Source: Verrucomicrobiales bacterium
GTDB taxonomy: Bacteria > Verrucomicrobiota > Verrucomicrobiia > Limisphaerales > SXTU01
Reading direction: 5' to 3'
Length of the DNA stretch: 36,467 nt
NCBI GenBank assembly: GCA_005791875.1
Contig: SXTU01000175.1
Coordinates: 1-36,467 of the forward strand
The notes below the pieces were generated by a model. It ran no database searches and was not told where the DNA came from. It worked only from the letters and a program-made list of their open reading frames with translations. Below are positions 7,418 through 16,776 of this stretch, in pieces. A program made the position numbers and the translations under genes. Each line of letters begins with the position of its first letter. The stretch's first letter is position 1.

Positions 7418-7894
7418 ATGAGCCAGCCCTTCGCCGACTACGAATTCATCAGCCCTTCCGACAAACCCGCGCTGCTCGCCCTCAGCAGCATGGAAGTTCT
7501 CGCCAACGTCCAGACCATCGTCCTTGAGTGCGGCTTCAAGATCCATGTCGCCAGCAACCACGACGACTTCGGCAAGCGCTTCACCGCGCTCAACTATCAC
7601 CTCGTCATCGTCGAAGAACTCTTCGCCGCCGGCACCCCCGACGAGAACGTCACCCTCCGCACCCTCCAGTGGATGCCCATGACCCGCCGCCGCCACACGG
7701 TTGTGGTGCTCATCAGCGACCGCGTCCAGACGCTTAACCCCATGCACGCCTTCCAGCAGAGCGTCCATGCCGTCGTCAACAAGGCCGACCTCAGCAGCCT
7801 CGGAGGCATCGTCTCCAAGGCCGTCGCCGACAACGACCTCTTCCTCCACAGCTACCGCGAAGTCCAGGCCGCCAACGCTCAGGGCAAGATCTGA
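7418..7894 (+). CDS. Small degenerate receiver-like protein beside the PilT genes
   Basis: A 158-residue soluble protein I do not recognise as a named family. The alternation of strands and helices fits a response-regulator receiver fold: strand PALLALSS, helix EVLANVQTIVLECGF, strand KIHVAS, strand YHLVIVEE, strand HTVVVLISD, and AVVNKADLSSL. Where a receiver carries its phospho-accepting Asp after the third strand, this protein has Glu66-Glu67. The position of the conserved Ser/Thr after strand four is Ser100, and the conserved Lys is Lys122 in NKADL. The acidic pair expected after the first strand is absent. I therefore infer a pseudo-receiver that cannot be phosphorylated in the usual way. 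Its place directly after two PilT genes suggests a pilus-control role, which is inference only. It has no signal peptide or membrane segment. Confidence 0.75.
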   Translation: MSQPFADYEFISPSDKPALLALSSMEVLANVQTIVLECGFKIHVASNHDDFGKRFTALNYHLVIVEELFAAGTPDENVTLRTLQWMPMTRRRHTVVVLISDRVQTLNPMHAFQQSVHAVVNKADLSSLGGIVSKAVADNDLFLHSYREVQAANAQGKI

Positions 7895-7901
7895 ATGCAC
7901 A

Positions 7902-7972
7902 CGGAGCGCCGATTTCCAAATCGGCACGGGCTGGATGCGACATCGCCTGCCGATTTGGAAGTCGGGGCTCCG
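7902..7972. repeat. REP-like inverted repeat 1
   Basis: Arms of 24 bases at 7902-7925 and 7949-7972 are complementary at 22 of 24 positions. Each arm is itself close to a small palindrome (GCCGATTT..AAATCGGC in the left arm), so either one large or two small hairpins can form. It starts 7 bases after the stop of the receiver-like gene. Two elements of different sequence lie in the 255-base gap 7895-8149, which otherwise shows no gene. Confidence 0.75.
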
Positions 7973-8028
7973 CTGCGGTTCATGGTCGCAATGCGCGGCT
8001 TTCTGGCCGTTGCGGCTGCCAATTGAAC

Positions 8029-8113
8029 CTGTAGCGGCGGTCTGTGACCGCCGACCGTGATCCTTTTCGCGCACAGGTGGCCGCAACTCGGCGTTCGCAG
8101 ATCGCCGCTACAG
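8029..8113. repeat. REP-like inverted repeat 2
   Basis: Arms of 25 bases at 8029-8053 and 8089-8113 are complementary at 22 of 25 positions; the outer part is CTGTAGCGGCG with CGCCGCTACAG. The left arm contains its own GGCGGTC/GACCGCC stem. The sequence is unrelated to the neighbouring element at 7902-7972. It lies between two convergent genes. Confidence 0.72.
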
Positions 8114-8149
8114 CCTCCCCTGAACATCGAGCCCTGCGTCCGGCTTTCT

Positions 8150-10632
8150 TCACTTGCTCTGAAAAAACTTGCTCTGCACGACTTCGTGGATCAAGGACTT
8201 GAACCCGTAGTTCTGGTCGCGGAGGTGACGGACGATGGTTTCGATCTCCGGCTTGGCCGGCTTGGCCGGGGCCGCGCCGGTGGAGTAGGCGAGCAGCTTC
8301 TCGGTCAATGCGCGGGCGAGTTGGTCTTTGTCGTCGAGCAGCAACTTCTTGTATTCGTCAATGTCGCGGAACCGACGCCCGTCCGGCAGCACGTCGCCGG
8401 GGTCCACCGCCGGGCCGGGCCAGAAGCGCACGCGGCGGCCGTTGATTTGTCTTGGCTCACCGGTGGCGCGGTAGTGGTCGCGCCATCCGCCGGTGACGTC
8501 GAAGCTCTCGAGCGCGAATCCCGAAGGGTCAATCTTGCTGTGGCAGCTCGCACACGAGGCGACTTGACGGTGCTTCTCGAGCTGGGCGCGGATGGTCGTG
8601 GCTCCGCGAATGTCCGGCTCGATGGCTTCCACATCCGCAGGCGGCTTTGGCGGCGGTGTTCCCAAAATGCGCTCCAGCACCCACGCCCCGCGAATGATGG
8701 GCGAGGTCGTCGTGCCGTTCGCGGTCACTTTCAACACGCTGCCATCGTCAGCACGCCGCCGCGATGACTGGCCGGCAGCAGGGCCACCTTGCGCATCTCC
8801 GTGCCTTCCACGCGGGGAATGCCGTAGTGCCTCGCGAGGCGGGCATTGAGGAAGGTGACATCCGACGCGACAAAGCTCGTGAGGCTCAGGTCGTTCTTCA
8901 GCACTTCCTCGAAGAACAACAGCGTCTCCTTGACCATCGCCACCTTGAGGATGTCGTCATACTCGGGATAAAGCGTGCGGTCGGGCGACGTGGCGTCAAT
9001 GGCGCGAAGGCTTAACCACTGGCCGGTGAAGTTCTCGGTGAAAGCCTTCGCCTTCGGATCACGCAACATGCGCTCGACCTGCACGCGGAGCTCGCCCGGC
9101 TCGCGGAGCTTGCGGGCCTCGGCCAGCTTGAACAGCGGCTCGTCCGGCATCGAACTCCACAGGAAATAGGAGAGCCGGCTAGCCAGCGCGAAGTCATCGA
9201 GTGCGGTGGCGTTCGGCGTGGCGGGCGCGCTGGCGGTGGCCGGCTTCTCGCGCAGGAACAGGAAGCTCGGCGAAACCAGCACGGCACGGAGGCCAACGCG
9301 CATCGCCTGCTCGAAGGAATAGTTCTGTTCCAGCCAGGTCTTCACTCATGCGAGGAACGGGCGGATGTCCTCGTCCGTCACCGTGCGCCGAAAAGGCCGG
9401 CGCGCGAAGTCGCGCAGAATCCGCTCGGCATCCACCAGCGGCTGCGACGACACGACTTCGAGGCGCTTCGAATCGGTGGGGCTGGGGACGACCGCCTGCT
9501 TCAGGTCGCCGAAGATCGCCTTGTGACTCGGCGGTGGCCACGACGTCATCAGCGGCCCCTCGACATCCACCCACTGGATGACGAGGCCCGGCCCCTTGTA
9601 ATTGTCCGCCCCGATCTTCTCGACGACCGGCGGCAGCGCGGGCAGGCCTTCGGCGAGGATGCGGATGCGGTTCTCCGGCTCCAGTTGCTCGGTGAACTCG
9701 ATGACCGTCGGCTTGTCCGCAGGCACGGCGAAGTAGTCAATCAGCCGTTCCTCGGTGACTTCCTTGAGCGTGCCGGTGGTGACGCGGAAGTTGATCGGCT
9801 TGCCCTCGCTTTGAAAGCCGTAGCCCGAGATGCGGAAGCGATACTTGCCGCGCACGTGGCTGCGGAAGTTCCACATCGTGACGCGGATGTTCGCCGACTC
9901 CCAGGCGGCGAAGATCGCGACACCGTCGTCTACATGCCGGTAAACGCTGCCCGTGGGCTTGAACGATCTTTCCTCGCGGATGTCGAACCGCTTCTTGAGC
10001 AGCCAAGGCTGCGGCTGGTTGGCGATGGCCTCGTTCAGCACGCGGTCGGCGGCGTCGAGGTAGCTCCGCATCAAATACGACGACGTGTGCAACGCCTCTG
10101 CGCTCTTGTCGAAACCGCTCGTCGAGGTGTCCAGCGGCAGCAGATCGGTCAAGTCCACTTCCACGCCGAGCAGGTCCCGAACGGTGTTCGCATACTCGGC
10201 GCGATTCAGCCGCCGCAACACCACCCGGCCCCCGGTGGCCCGTCGAGCGAGTTCAGCCGCGCCCGCGCGCTCGCTGATCCATTTCACTGCGGCCTGAACC
10301 TCCTGCGCGGAAGGGCGCGGCTTCTCCTTCGGCGGCATCTCGCCCGTCTTGAGTTGCTCCAGCACCGTCAGCCACTGCTCACGGTTCTTCCGGTCAGCGA
10401 AGTCTTGCGTGAGGCTCTCGATCTGGAAGTCACCCTTGGGCTTGGTCCCGGAGTGGCATTTCTGGCACTGCTGGGCGAACAGGTTTCGGGCGGGGTTGTT
10501 GTCCGCGCTGGCCGCTTGTGATTCCGCAGGGATCAAGTTGCCGAAAGCGACCGCCGCGATGAGCGTAAGCATCCCCTTCACCCGGCCAAACCGGCACTTC
10601 GACCAGCAATCATGCATCGAGCTTGAGAACAC
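8150..10632 (-). pseudogene. DUF1587/DUF1595/DUF1592/DUF1588/DUF1585 cytochrome c-type protein, broken by one stop and one frameshift
   Basis: Three consecutive fragments on the minus strand form one protein of about 825 residues. Fragment 1 (10632-9346) has a hydrophobic export segment, the haem-binding motif CQKCH (residues 56-60), MPPKEKPRPSAQEV, the DUF1587-type LRRLNRAEYANTVRDLLG, and the DUF1595-type DFARRPFRRTV. It ends at TGA (9346-9348) in RPFLA-stop-VKTWLEQ, where a CGA codon would restore the frame. Fragment 2 (to about 8739) carries DUF1592 (LASRLSYFLWSSMPDEPLF) and the start of DUF1588. A single base is missing near 8739, where the frame should read LTMASVLKVTANG. Fragment 3 (to 8150) continues DUF1588 with a second haem-like motif CASCH, and DUF1585. 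The family is abundant in Planctomycetota and Verrucomicrobiota; its biochemical role is not established. The start may be GTG at 10632 or ATG at 10617, just after the isomerase gene, so it is probably the last gene of an operon. Confidence 0.88.
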
Positions 10633-10644
10633 GACTGAAGCTCC

Positions 10645-11538
10645 TCAAAGCAGTCCCTGATACGCCAGCCACAGCGAACGGTAATACTTCATCACGCGGA
10701 TGGGATCGGTGCTGGGCGGAATCTCCGCGAAGGTGAAGCCGGTGAAGCCAATCTCGTTCAGACCGTTGAGCAGCTTACGGAAGGGATACTCCTCCAGATA
10801 GAGGTCGCGCATGTGGACGGTGAAGATGTGCTTCTTCACGAGGTTGAAGTTCTCGTCCCAGCCGTCGCCAAAGATGTCGGACTGGTTCGAGTTCCAGCAG
10901 AGGCCGACGTTCTTGTGGTCAGCGGTGTCGAGCATGGTCTTGATGTGGGGGAGGAGTGAGGTGCCGGTGCCGTGGACTTCGAGGCGAATCTGCTGGCCGT
11001 GCTGCGCGCCGAACTCCCCCAACTCGCGGAGGGACTTGCCGATTTGCGCAAGGGTCTTCTCGACGGGGACTTCCTTGGGCAGGGCGTTGGGCCGGACCTT
11101 CACGCCAGTCGCACCAACGTCCTCGCCGAGGAGGATGTATTCCTTGGTGGCCTCGATGTCCTTGCGCAGCTTGGCCGGGTCGGGCGTGTGGTAGTCGAAG
11201 GCGCTGCCGAGGCTCCAGAGCTTCACCGGCGAGTCGGCGAAGCGCTTGCGAACGTCGGCGCGTTGCGGCTTGGTCAGGTCCACCTCGACCTTGTGCGCGT
11301 GGCCGGTGCGCAATTCGACGCCCTCGAACTTCGTCTCGGTGCAGTTTTGAATGATCGTGGCGATGTCCCACTTCTCCGCCAAGTTGTAGGTCACGGTGCC
11401 GAGGTGCATCTTCGAGGGCTTCGAGAAGAGCGGCGATTTAACCTCCGGCATTTTGACCTTCTCAGCAGCGCTGGCGCTGGTGGCGAGGGCGGTGGAACCG
11501 AGGGCGGAGGCGAGGAAGGCGCGGCGAGTGGTGTTCAT
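10645..11538 (-). CDS. Tat-exported sugar phosphate isomerase/epimerase (complete)
   Basis: A 297-residue protein beginning with a classic twin-arginine signal (TRRAFLASALGSTALATSASA). The body is a xylose isomerase-like TIM barrel, seen in KFEGVELRTGHAH, GATGVKVRPNALP, IRLEVHGTG, VGLCWNSNQSD, FTVHMRDLY and FTFAEIPPSTDPI, the last being typical of the C-terminal strand of this family. It is predicted to isomerise or epimerise a sugar or sugar derivative in the periplasm; the substrate is unknown. It lies 64 bases after the sulfatase and 12-27 bases before the DUF1592-family gene, all on one strand, which suggests a shared transcript for extracytoplasmic carbohydrate processing. Confidence 0.93.
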   Translation of the reverse strand: MNTTRRAFLASALGSTALATSASAAEKVKMPEVKSPLFSKPSKMHLGTVTYNLAEKWDIATIIQNCTETKFEGVELRTGHAHKVEVDLTKPQRADVRKRFADSPVKLWSLGSAFDYHTPDPAKLRKDIEATKEYILLGEDVGATGVKVRPNALPKEVPVEKTLAQIGKSLRELGEFGAQHGQQIRLEVHGTGTSLLPHIKTMLDTADHKNVGLCWNSNQSDIFGDGWDENFNLVKKHIFTVHMRDLYLEEYPFRKLLNGLNEIGFTGFTFAEIPPSTDPIRVMKYYRSLWLAYQGLL

Positions 11539-11602
11539 GGTGTGTGTGCTGCGGAGTGGAATAGCAAACCGGCGCGGGGAGTCACGCGGATTCCGGGAGG
11601 TG

Positions 11603-13018
11603 TCACTTGTAGTCCGCGCCGTTCAGGCTGGCGACGACACCTTTCAGCCAAGCCTCCAGTTCCCCGCGCATCTTCGCGGTGCGCTGCGGTTCGGCGGCGA
11701 GCAGATCCTGCGACTCCGTGCGGTCGGTGGCGAGGTTGTAGAGTTCCCATTTCACCGCGCCGGCCTTGGTCTCGATTCGATGGAGCTTCCAATCGTTGTC
11801 CAGCCACGCGGCGTGTCGGCCAAAGGTCGTGTCCGGATAATCGCTGCGGAGCTGCGAGGCAGGAATGGGTTCGACTTGGTCCCAAGCAACGACCTTGCCT
11901 GCGGCCTGTTCGTCGAGAAGTCGCTTCATCCACTCCTCGCTTGGCGTGCGGACACCGCCGATGGCGAAGTCCCAGAAGCCCATTGGGCGCGGGCGCGAAG
12001 TCATCTTGCCATCGAGCAACGGCACGAGGCTGACACCGTCGAGCACCGGCTGCTTCGTGACCTTTGCCCCGGCGAGTTCGAGCAACGTCGGATAGATATC
12101 CACCGTCCCGCAGGGGATGGTGACGACGCGCGGTTGTTTGAGGCGCGCGGGCCATTCCATCAGGCCGGGCACGCGCAGGCCGCCTTCGTAGATAGCAGCC
12201 TTGCGACCGCGCAGGCCGCCGGTTGAACCTTCGGCGATCGCGCCGTTGTCGCTGTTATACCAGAGCAGCGTGTTGTCCGAGACTCCTTGCGCGCGCAAGC
12301 CCGCGCGGATCTGGCCCATCGCACGGTCCATCGCGGTGATCTCGGCGAGGAAGTGCTGCTGCTTCAGCGGTTGGTTCTTGTAGAGCGCTAGGTCGCGCTC
12401 GGTCCCGATGTGCGGCCCGTGGGGCGAGCCGAACCACACGACGGCAAGAAACGGCTTGTCGCTCGCCTTCGCCTTGGCGATGAACTCCAGCGTGCGTTTC
12501 ACGATGACCTCGGAGCCCTCGCCTGTGAACTTCACGGCCTTGCCCTTGTCGCAGAGCAGCGGGTCCACCTCGAAGAAGTTGGGCGCGGAAAGCCAGTCGT
12601 CGAAGCCGCTGTTGCCGGGGTTGACCGGGCTGTCAGCGCGCACGGAGCCGAGATGCCATTTGCCGAAGTGACCAGTCGTGTAGCCGACGGACTTGAGCGC
12701 CTCGGCCACTGTGATTTCCTGCGGGCGCAGCGTGTTACCCCACGAGAACGCTCCCATGCGGTTCGGCGTGCGGCCGGTCATCACGCTCGCGCGCGTCGGC
12801 GAGCAGACGGGCGCGCCCGCGTAGAAGCGGTCGAAGCGCCAGCCCATGCGCGCCATTTCGTCGAAGACCGGCGTCTTCACGGTGGGATGACCGTTGTAGG
12901 CCATGTCGCCCCAGCCCTGGTCGTCGGCCATGCAGAGGATGAAGTTCGGACGCGGCGCGGCGTGAGCCGCGATGCAAAGCGCAAGCAACAAGCTGGTTGT
13001 CGTCAGGGGGGATTTCAT
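11603..13018 (-). CDS. Secreted formylglycine-dependent sulfatase (arylsulfatase A-like)
   Basis: A 471-residue protein with an N-terminal signal peptide (LLLALCIAAHA) and then the sulfatase opening FILCMADDQGWGDM, where the Asp pair is a metal ligand site. The modification motif is CSPTR with Cys72, the residue converted to formylglycine in type I sulfatases. Further family blocks are GHFGKWHLG, PHIGTERDL, YNSDNGA and GGLRVPGLMEWPA. It should hydrolyse sulfate esters outside the cytoplasm, plausibly on polysaccharides; the substrate is not readable. Activity needs a formylglycine-generating enzyme, which is not in this window. It heads the probable operon running down to 8150 and is divergent from pyruvate carboxylase. 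Confidence 0.95.
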   Translation of the reverse strand: MKSPLTTTSLLLALCIAAHAAPRPNFILCMADDQGWGDMAYNGHPTVKTPVFDEMARMGWRFDRFYAGAPVCSPTRASVMTGRTPNRMGAFSWGNTLRPQEITVAEALKSVGYTTGHFGKWHLGSVRADSPVNPGNSGFDDWLSAPNFFEVDPLLCDKGKAVKFTGEGSEVIVKRTLEFIAKAKASDKPFLAVVWFGSPHGPHIGTERDLALYKNQPLKQQHFLAEITAMDRAMGQIRAGLRAQGVSDNTLLWYNSDNGAIAEGSTGGLRGRKAAIYEGGLRVPGLMEWPARLKQPRVVTIPCGTVDIYPTLLELAGAKVTKQPVLDGVSLVPLLDGKMTSRPRPMGFWDFAIGGVRTPSEEWMKRLLDEQAAGKVVAWDQVEPIPASQLRSDYPDTTFGRHAAWLDNDWKLHRIETKAGAVKWELYNLATDRTESQDLLAAEPQRTAKMRGELEAWLKGVVASLNGADYK

Positions 13019-13069
13019 GGCGGGAGCTTAACCATCGGCGAACGCGAGGAAACACGATTTTGTTCCAGT

Positions 13070-13091
13070 CGCCCAGCATCCGCCCAGCATC
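13070..13091. repeat. 11-base tandem duplication between sulfatase and pyc
   Basis: CGCCCAGCATC occurs twice without spacing (13070-13080 and 13081-13091) in the 117-base divergent gap. It lies just upstream of a weak promoter-like pair for pyc (TTGGAC at 13097-13102 and TAAAAC at 13120-13125, 17-base spacer). It could be a replication slip or a doubled binding site. Confidence 0.5.
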
Positions 13092-13135
13092 CGGGCTTGG
13101 ACAACGTGCGCGTGTCCTGTAAAACGTCCGGGCTT

Positions 13136-16100
13136 ATGAGTTCACGCAGCAGCGCAAAGAAGAGTTCCGCCGCGAAGCACGCCGAGTTGCCGCTGGCACC
13201 GAAGACTTTTGGCAAATTGATGGTCGCCAACCGCTCCGAGATCGCCATCCGCGTCTTCCGCGCGGCGACGGAACTCGGGCTGCGCACGGTCGCGGTCTAT
13301 GCGCAGGAGGACCGCTTCTGCGTGCATCGCTTCAAGGCGGACGAGGCGTATCTCGTCGGCCAGGGCAAGGGGCCGGTCGGCGCGTATCTCGACATCGAGA
13401 GCATCGTGGCGCTGGCCAAGGCGAGCGGCGCGGACTTGATTCATCCGGGCTACGGCTTCCTGTCGGAGAACGCGGCGTTCGCGCGCGCGTGCGCGGCGGC
13501 GGGCATCACGTTCGTCGGGCCGCGCCCGGAGCTGCTGGAGATGATGGGCGACAAGACGGCGGCGCGCGCACTGGCGCAGCGGATTGGCGTCCCCACGTTG
13601 CCCGGCACGGAGGAGCCGATGACCGACCGCCACGATGCGCTGAAGCTGGCGAAGGAGATTGGCTTCCCGCTCATCATCAAGGCGGCGTTCGGCGGAGGAG
13701 GACGCGGCATGCGCGTGGTGCATAAGGCGGCGGACTTGGCGAACTTGCTGGATGAAGCGCAGGCGGAGGCGGGCCGGGCGTTTGGCAACCCGGCGGTCTT
13801 CCTGGAGAAATACATTCCCAACGCGAAGCACATCGAGGTGCAGATTCTCGGCGACCAGCACGGGAACGTCATTCACCTGCACGAGCGCGAGTGCTCGGTG
13901 CAACGCCGGCATCAGAAGGTCGTCGAGGTCGCGCCGTCGTTCGGCTTGCCCACGCACGTCATCCAAGAGCTGTGCGACGCCGCCGCACGGATGGCCCGCG
14001 AGATTCGCTACGACAACGCGGGCACCATCGAGTTCCTCTACGACCTCGACAAACACGAGTGGTTCTTCATCGAGATGAACCCGCGCATCCAAGTCGAGCA
14101 CACGGTCACGGAGGTCATCACCGGCCTCGACCTCGTGCGCGCGCAAATCCTCATCGCGCAGGGTCACCGCTTGCACGGCCCCGAGGTCGGGATGCCGCCG
14201 CAGAATCAAATCCCGCGCAATGGCTACGCGGTTCAGTGCCGCGTCACCACGGAGGACCCGGAAAACAAGTTCACGCCGGACTACGGCAAGATTCTCACCT
14301 ACCGCAGCGCGGGCGGCTTCGGCGTGCGACTCGACGGCGGCATGGGCTTCGCGGGCGCGGTCATCACGCCCTTCTCCGACTCGATGCTCGTAAAGGTCAC
14401 CAGCTCCGGTCAGACCTACGACATGGCGCTCCAGCGCACGGACCGCGCGCTGCGCGAGGTCCGCATTCGCGGGGTGAAGACGAACATCCCGTTCCTCGAG
14501 AACCTGATTCACAACCCCATCTTCCGCAGCGGCCAGGCGACGACCACGCTGATTGACAACACGCCGGAGCTGTTCGCCTTCAAGCATCGCCGCGATCGCG
14601 CGACGAAGCTGCTGAACTTCCTCGGGATCGTGGTGGTCAATGGCAACCCGCACGCGAAGGGGTTCAAGCCGGAGAAGCCCTTCGCCCTCGCGCAGTCGCC
14701 TGCCTACGACCACAAGCAAGTCCCCGCCGACGGCACGCGCGACCTGCTCCAAAAGCTCGGGCCGAAGAAGTTTTCGCAATGGGTGCTCAAGCAGAAGCGC
14801 CTGCTCGTGACCGACACGACCTTCCGCGACGCGCACCAGTCGCTCATGGCCACGCGCGTGCGCAGCTATGACATGCTGGCGGTGGCGGACGCGCTCGCGC
14901 GCCGTGCGCCGCAGCTCTTCTCGCTGGAAATGTGGGGTGGCGCGACCTTCGACACCGCGATGCGTTTCCTGCACGAAGACCCGTGGGAACGTCTGCGCGA
15001 GCTGCGGAAGCGCGTGCCGAACATTTGCTTCCAGATGCTCTTCCGCGGCAGCAACGCCGTGGGCTACACGAATTATCCCGACAACGTCGTCGCCGGTTTC
15101 GTGAAGCACGCCGCCTCTTCAGGCATGGACATCTTACGCGTGTTCGACTCGCTCAACTACACGCCCAACTTGCGAGCCGCGATGGAGGCGGTGCAGGACA
15201 CGCACGCGATTTGCGAAGCCACCGTCTGCTACACCGGCGACATCCTCGACCCGAAGCGCGACAAGTATTCGCTGAAGTATTACGTCGCGCTGGCCAAGGA
15301 GCTGGAGCGCATGGGGGCGCACATGATTGCCATCAAGGACATGGCCGGTCTCTGCCGCCCTTACGCAGCGCACAAGCTCGTCAAGGCGCTCAAGGACGCC
15401 GTCGGTTTGCCCATCCACTTCCACACGCACGACACCAGCGGCATCAACGCCAGCTCCGCCCTACGCGCCGCCGACGCGGGCGTGGACGTGGTGGACCTAG
15501 CCATCGCCAGCATGAGCGGCAGCACGAGCCAGCCGAACATGAACAGCATCGTCGCCGCGCTGCAAAACACGCCGCGCGACACGAAGCTAGACCTCGAGGC
15601 GCTCAACGAGTTCTCCGACTACTGGGAGCTGGCGCGCGAGTATTACCGGCCGTTCGACACCGCGCCCAAGGCGGGCAGCGCGGAAGTGTATCTGCACGAG
15701 ATGCCCGGCGGCCAATACACGAACCTCAAGGAGCAGGCCGCCGGCATGGGCCTGGCGAACCGGTGGCGCGAAATCGCCCACACCTACGCCGAGGTCAACA
15801 CGCTCTTCGGCGACATCGTCAAGGTCACGCCCAGCAGCAAGGTGGTCGGCGACATGACGATGTTCCTCATCACGCGCGGCATCAAAGCCGCCGACGTGGT
15901 GAACCTCGAGCCTGGCTCCGTGCCCTTCCCCGCGAGCGTCATTGATATGCTCTCCGGCGGCCTCGGCCAGCCGATGGGCGGCTGGCCCGCGCAGTTGCAG
16001 AAGGTCGTGCTCGGCAAGCAGAAGCCCATCACCGTCCGCCCCGGCGAGGATTTGCCCGACACGAACTTGAAGAAGGTGCGCGAGGAGCTCACCACGAAGC

Positions 16101-16648
16101 TCAAGCGCGATGCGACCGACGACGACCTCTTCAGCCATCTGATGTATCCCGAGGTCCACGCGGAGTTCGCGAAGGTCCAGCGCGACTTCGGCGAGGTCAG
16201 TGCGCTGCCCACGCCCGCGTTCTTCTATGGCCTCAAGCCCGACGAGGAAATCAGCGTGAGCATCGAGCAAGGCAAGACGCTCTTCATCAAGCTGGTGAAC
16301 ATCGGCACCGCCGACAAGGACGGCCGCCGCACCGTGACCTTCGAGCTGAACGGCATGACCCGCGAGACGAGCATCGCGGACAAGTCCGTGGCCGTGAAGA
16401 CGAAGACCCGCGCCAAGGCCGACCCGGCGAACCCGCTCGAAGTCGCCGCGCCCATTCCCGGCATCATCACCGCGCTCGCCGTCGGCGTCGGTGCGAAGGT
16501 GGCCAAGGACGACAAACTCGTGACGATGGAAGCGATGAAGATGCAGACCACCATCTACGCGCAGGCCGACGGCGTGGTCGCCGAAATCTCCGCCCAAGTC
16601 GGCGAGACGGTGGAGAGCAAAGATTTGATCATGAAGCTGAAGGCGTAG
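13136..16648 (+). CDS. pyc: Pyruvate carboxylase, single-chain (biotin-dependent)
   Basis: A 1170-residue protein, the normal length for one-chain pyruvate carboxylase, which makes oxaloacetate from pyruvate, bicarbonate and ATP. The biotin carboxylase domain (about 24-475) shows KLMVANRSEIAIRVFRA, the glycine-rich ATP loop KAAFGGGGRGM (from Lys182), ECSVQRRHQK and EMNPRIQVEH (from Glu313). The carboxyltransferase domain starts around DTTFRDAHQS (Asp560), followed by GGATFDTAMRFLHEDPWERL, FRGSNAVGY and HFHTHDTSG. The C-terminal biotinyl domain has EAMKM with Lys1135, 35 residues from the end. The frame stays open upstream to 12410, but that part is antisense to the sulfatase. ATG at 13136 is chosen because homology begins shortly after it and a weak promoter-like pair lies at 13097-13125. 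The first ~20 residues are Ser/Ala/Lys-rich. Confidence 0.97.
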   Translation: MSSRSSAKKSSAAKHAELPLAPKTFGKLMVANRSEIAIRVFRAATELGLRTVAVYAQEDRFCVHRFKADEAYLVGQGKGPVGAYLDIESIVALAKASGADLIHPGYGFLSENAAFARACAAAGITFVGPRPELLEMMGDKTAARALAQRIGVPTLPGTEEPMTDRHDALKLAKEIGFPLIIKAAFGGGGRGMRVVHKAADLANLLDEAQAEAGRAFGNPAVFLEKYIPNAKHIEVQILGDQHGNVIHLHERECSVQRRHQKVVEVAPSFGLPTHVIQELCDAAARMAREIRYDNAGTIEFLYDLDKHEWFFIEMNPRIQVEHTVTEVITGLDLVRAQILIAQGHRLHGPEVGMPPQNQIPRNGYAVQCRVTTEDPENKFTPDYGKILTYRSAGGFGVRLDGGMGFAGAVITPFSDSMLVKVTSSGQTYDMALQRTDRALREVRIRGVKTNIPFLENLIHNPIFRSGQATTTLIDNTPELFAFKHRRDRATKLLNFLGIVVVNGNPHAKGFKPEKPFALAQSPAYDHKQVPADGTRDLLQKLGPKKFSQWVLKQKRLLVTDTTFRDAHQSLMATRVRSYDMLAVADALARRAPQLFSLEMWGGATFDTAMRFLHEDPWERLRELRKRVPNICFQMLFRGSNAVGYTNYPDNVVAGFVKHAASSGMDILRVFDSLNYTPNLRAAMEAVQDTHAICEATVCYTGDILDPKRDKYSLKYYVALAKELERMGAHMIAIKDMAGLCRPYAAHKLVKALKDAVGLPIHFHTHDTSGINASSALRAADAGVDVVDLAIASMSGSTSQPNMNSIVAALQNTPRDTKLDLEALNEFSDYWELAREYYRPFDTAPKAGSAEVYLHEMPGGQYTNLKEQAAGMGLANRWREIAHTYAEVNTLFGDIVKVTPSSKVVGDMTMFLITRGIKAADVVNLEPGSVPFPASVIDMLSGGLGQPMGGWPAQLQKVVLGKQKPITVRPGEDLPDTNLKKVREELTTKLKRDATDDDLFSHLMYPEVHAEFAKVQRDFGEVSALPTPAFFYGLKPDEEISVSIEQGKTLFIKLVNIGTADKDGRRTVTFELNGMTRETSIADKSVAVKTKTRAKADPANPLEVAAPIPGIITALAVGVGAKVAKDDKLVTMEAMKMQTTIYAQADGVVAEISAQVGETVESKDLIMKLKA

Positions 16649-16667
16649 CGCCTCTCACTCGCTGTCG

Positions 16668-16686
16668 CGGCGCTCCATGAGCGCCG
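16668..16686 (+). terminator. Short GC-rich hairpin after pyc
   Basis: CGGCGCTC (16668-16675) and GAGCGCCG (16679-16686) are perfect 8-base arms with a CAT loop, starting 20 bases after the pyc stop. No T-run follows, so a factor-independent terminator is not proven; it could instead be another intergenic repeat. The remaining gap to 16776 shows only a possible ribosome binding site. Confidence 0.35.
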
Positions 16687-16776
16687 TCCATGAACGGATC
16701 TTTCCGGCCTTCTGGACTCCAACACGCCACATTGGTTCCGCACGAATGTGCTGCCAGCGGCAAAGGACTTTGTCGG

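Noticed and set aside
8731-8745. Programmed ribosomal frameshift in the DUF1592-family gene
   Set aside because: There is no slippery heptamer at the junction, and the same gene also carries a nonsense codon, so a real lesion or error is more likely.
12410-13135. Open frame extending pyruvate carboxylase 242 codons upstream
   Set aside because: It is antisense to the sulfatase, shows Arg/Ala-rich noise typical of high-GC shadow frames, and pyruvate carboxylase homology starts just after the ATG at 13136.
16690-16776. Earlier ATG for the NHL protein
   Set aside because: It would bury the signal peptide behind 29 polar residues; the ATG at 16777 has AAAGGA upstream and gives a normal signal sequence.
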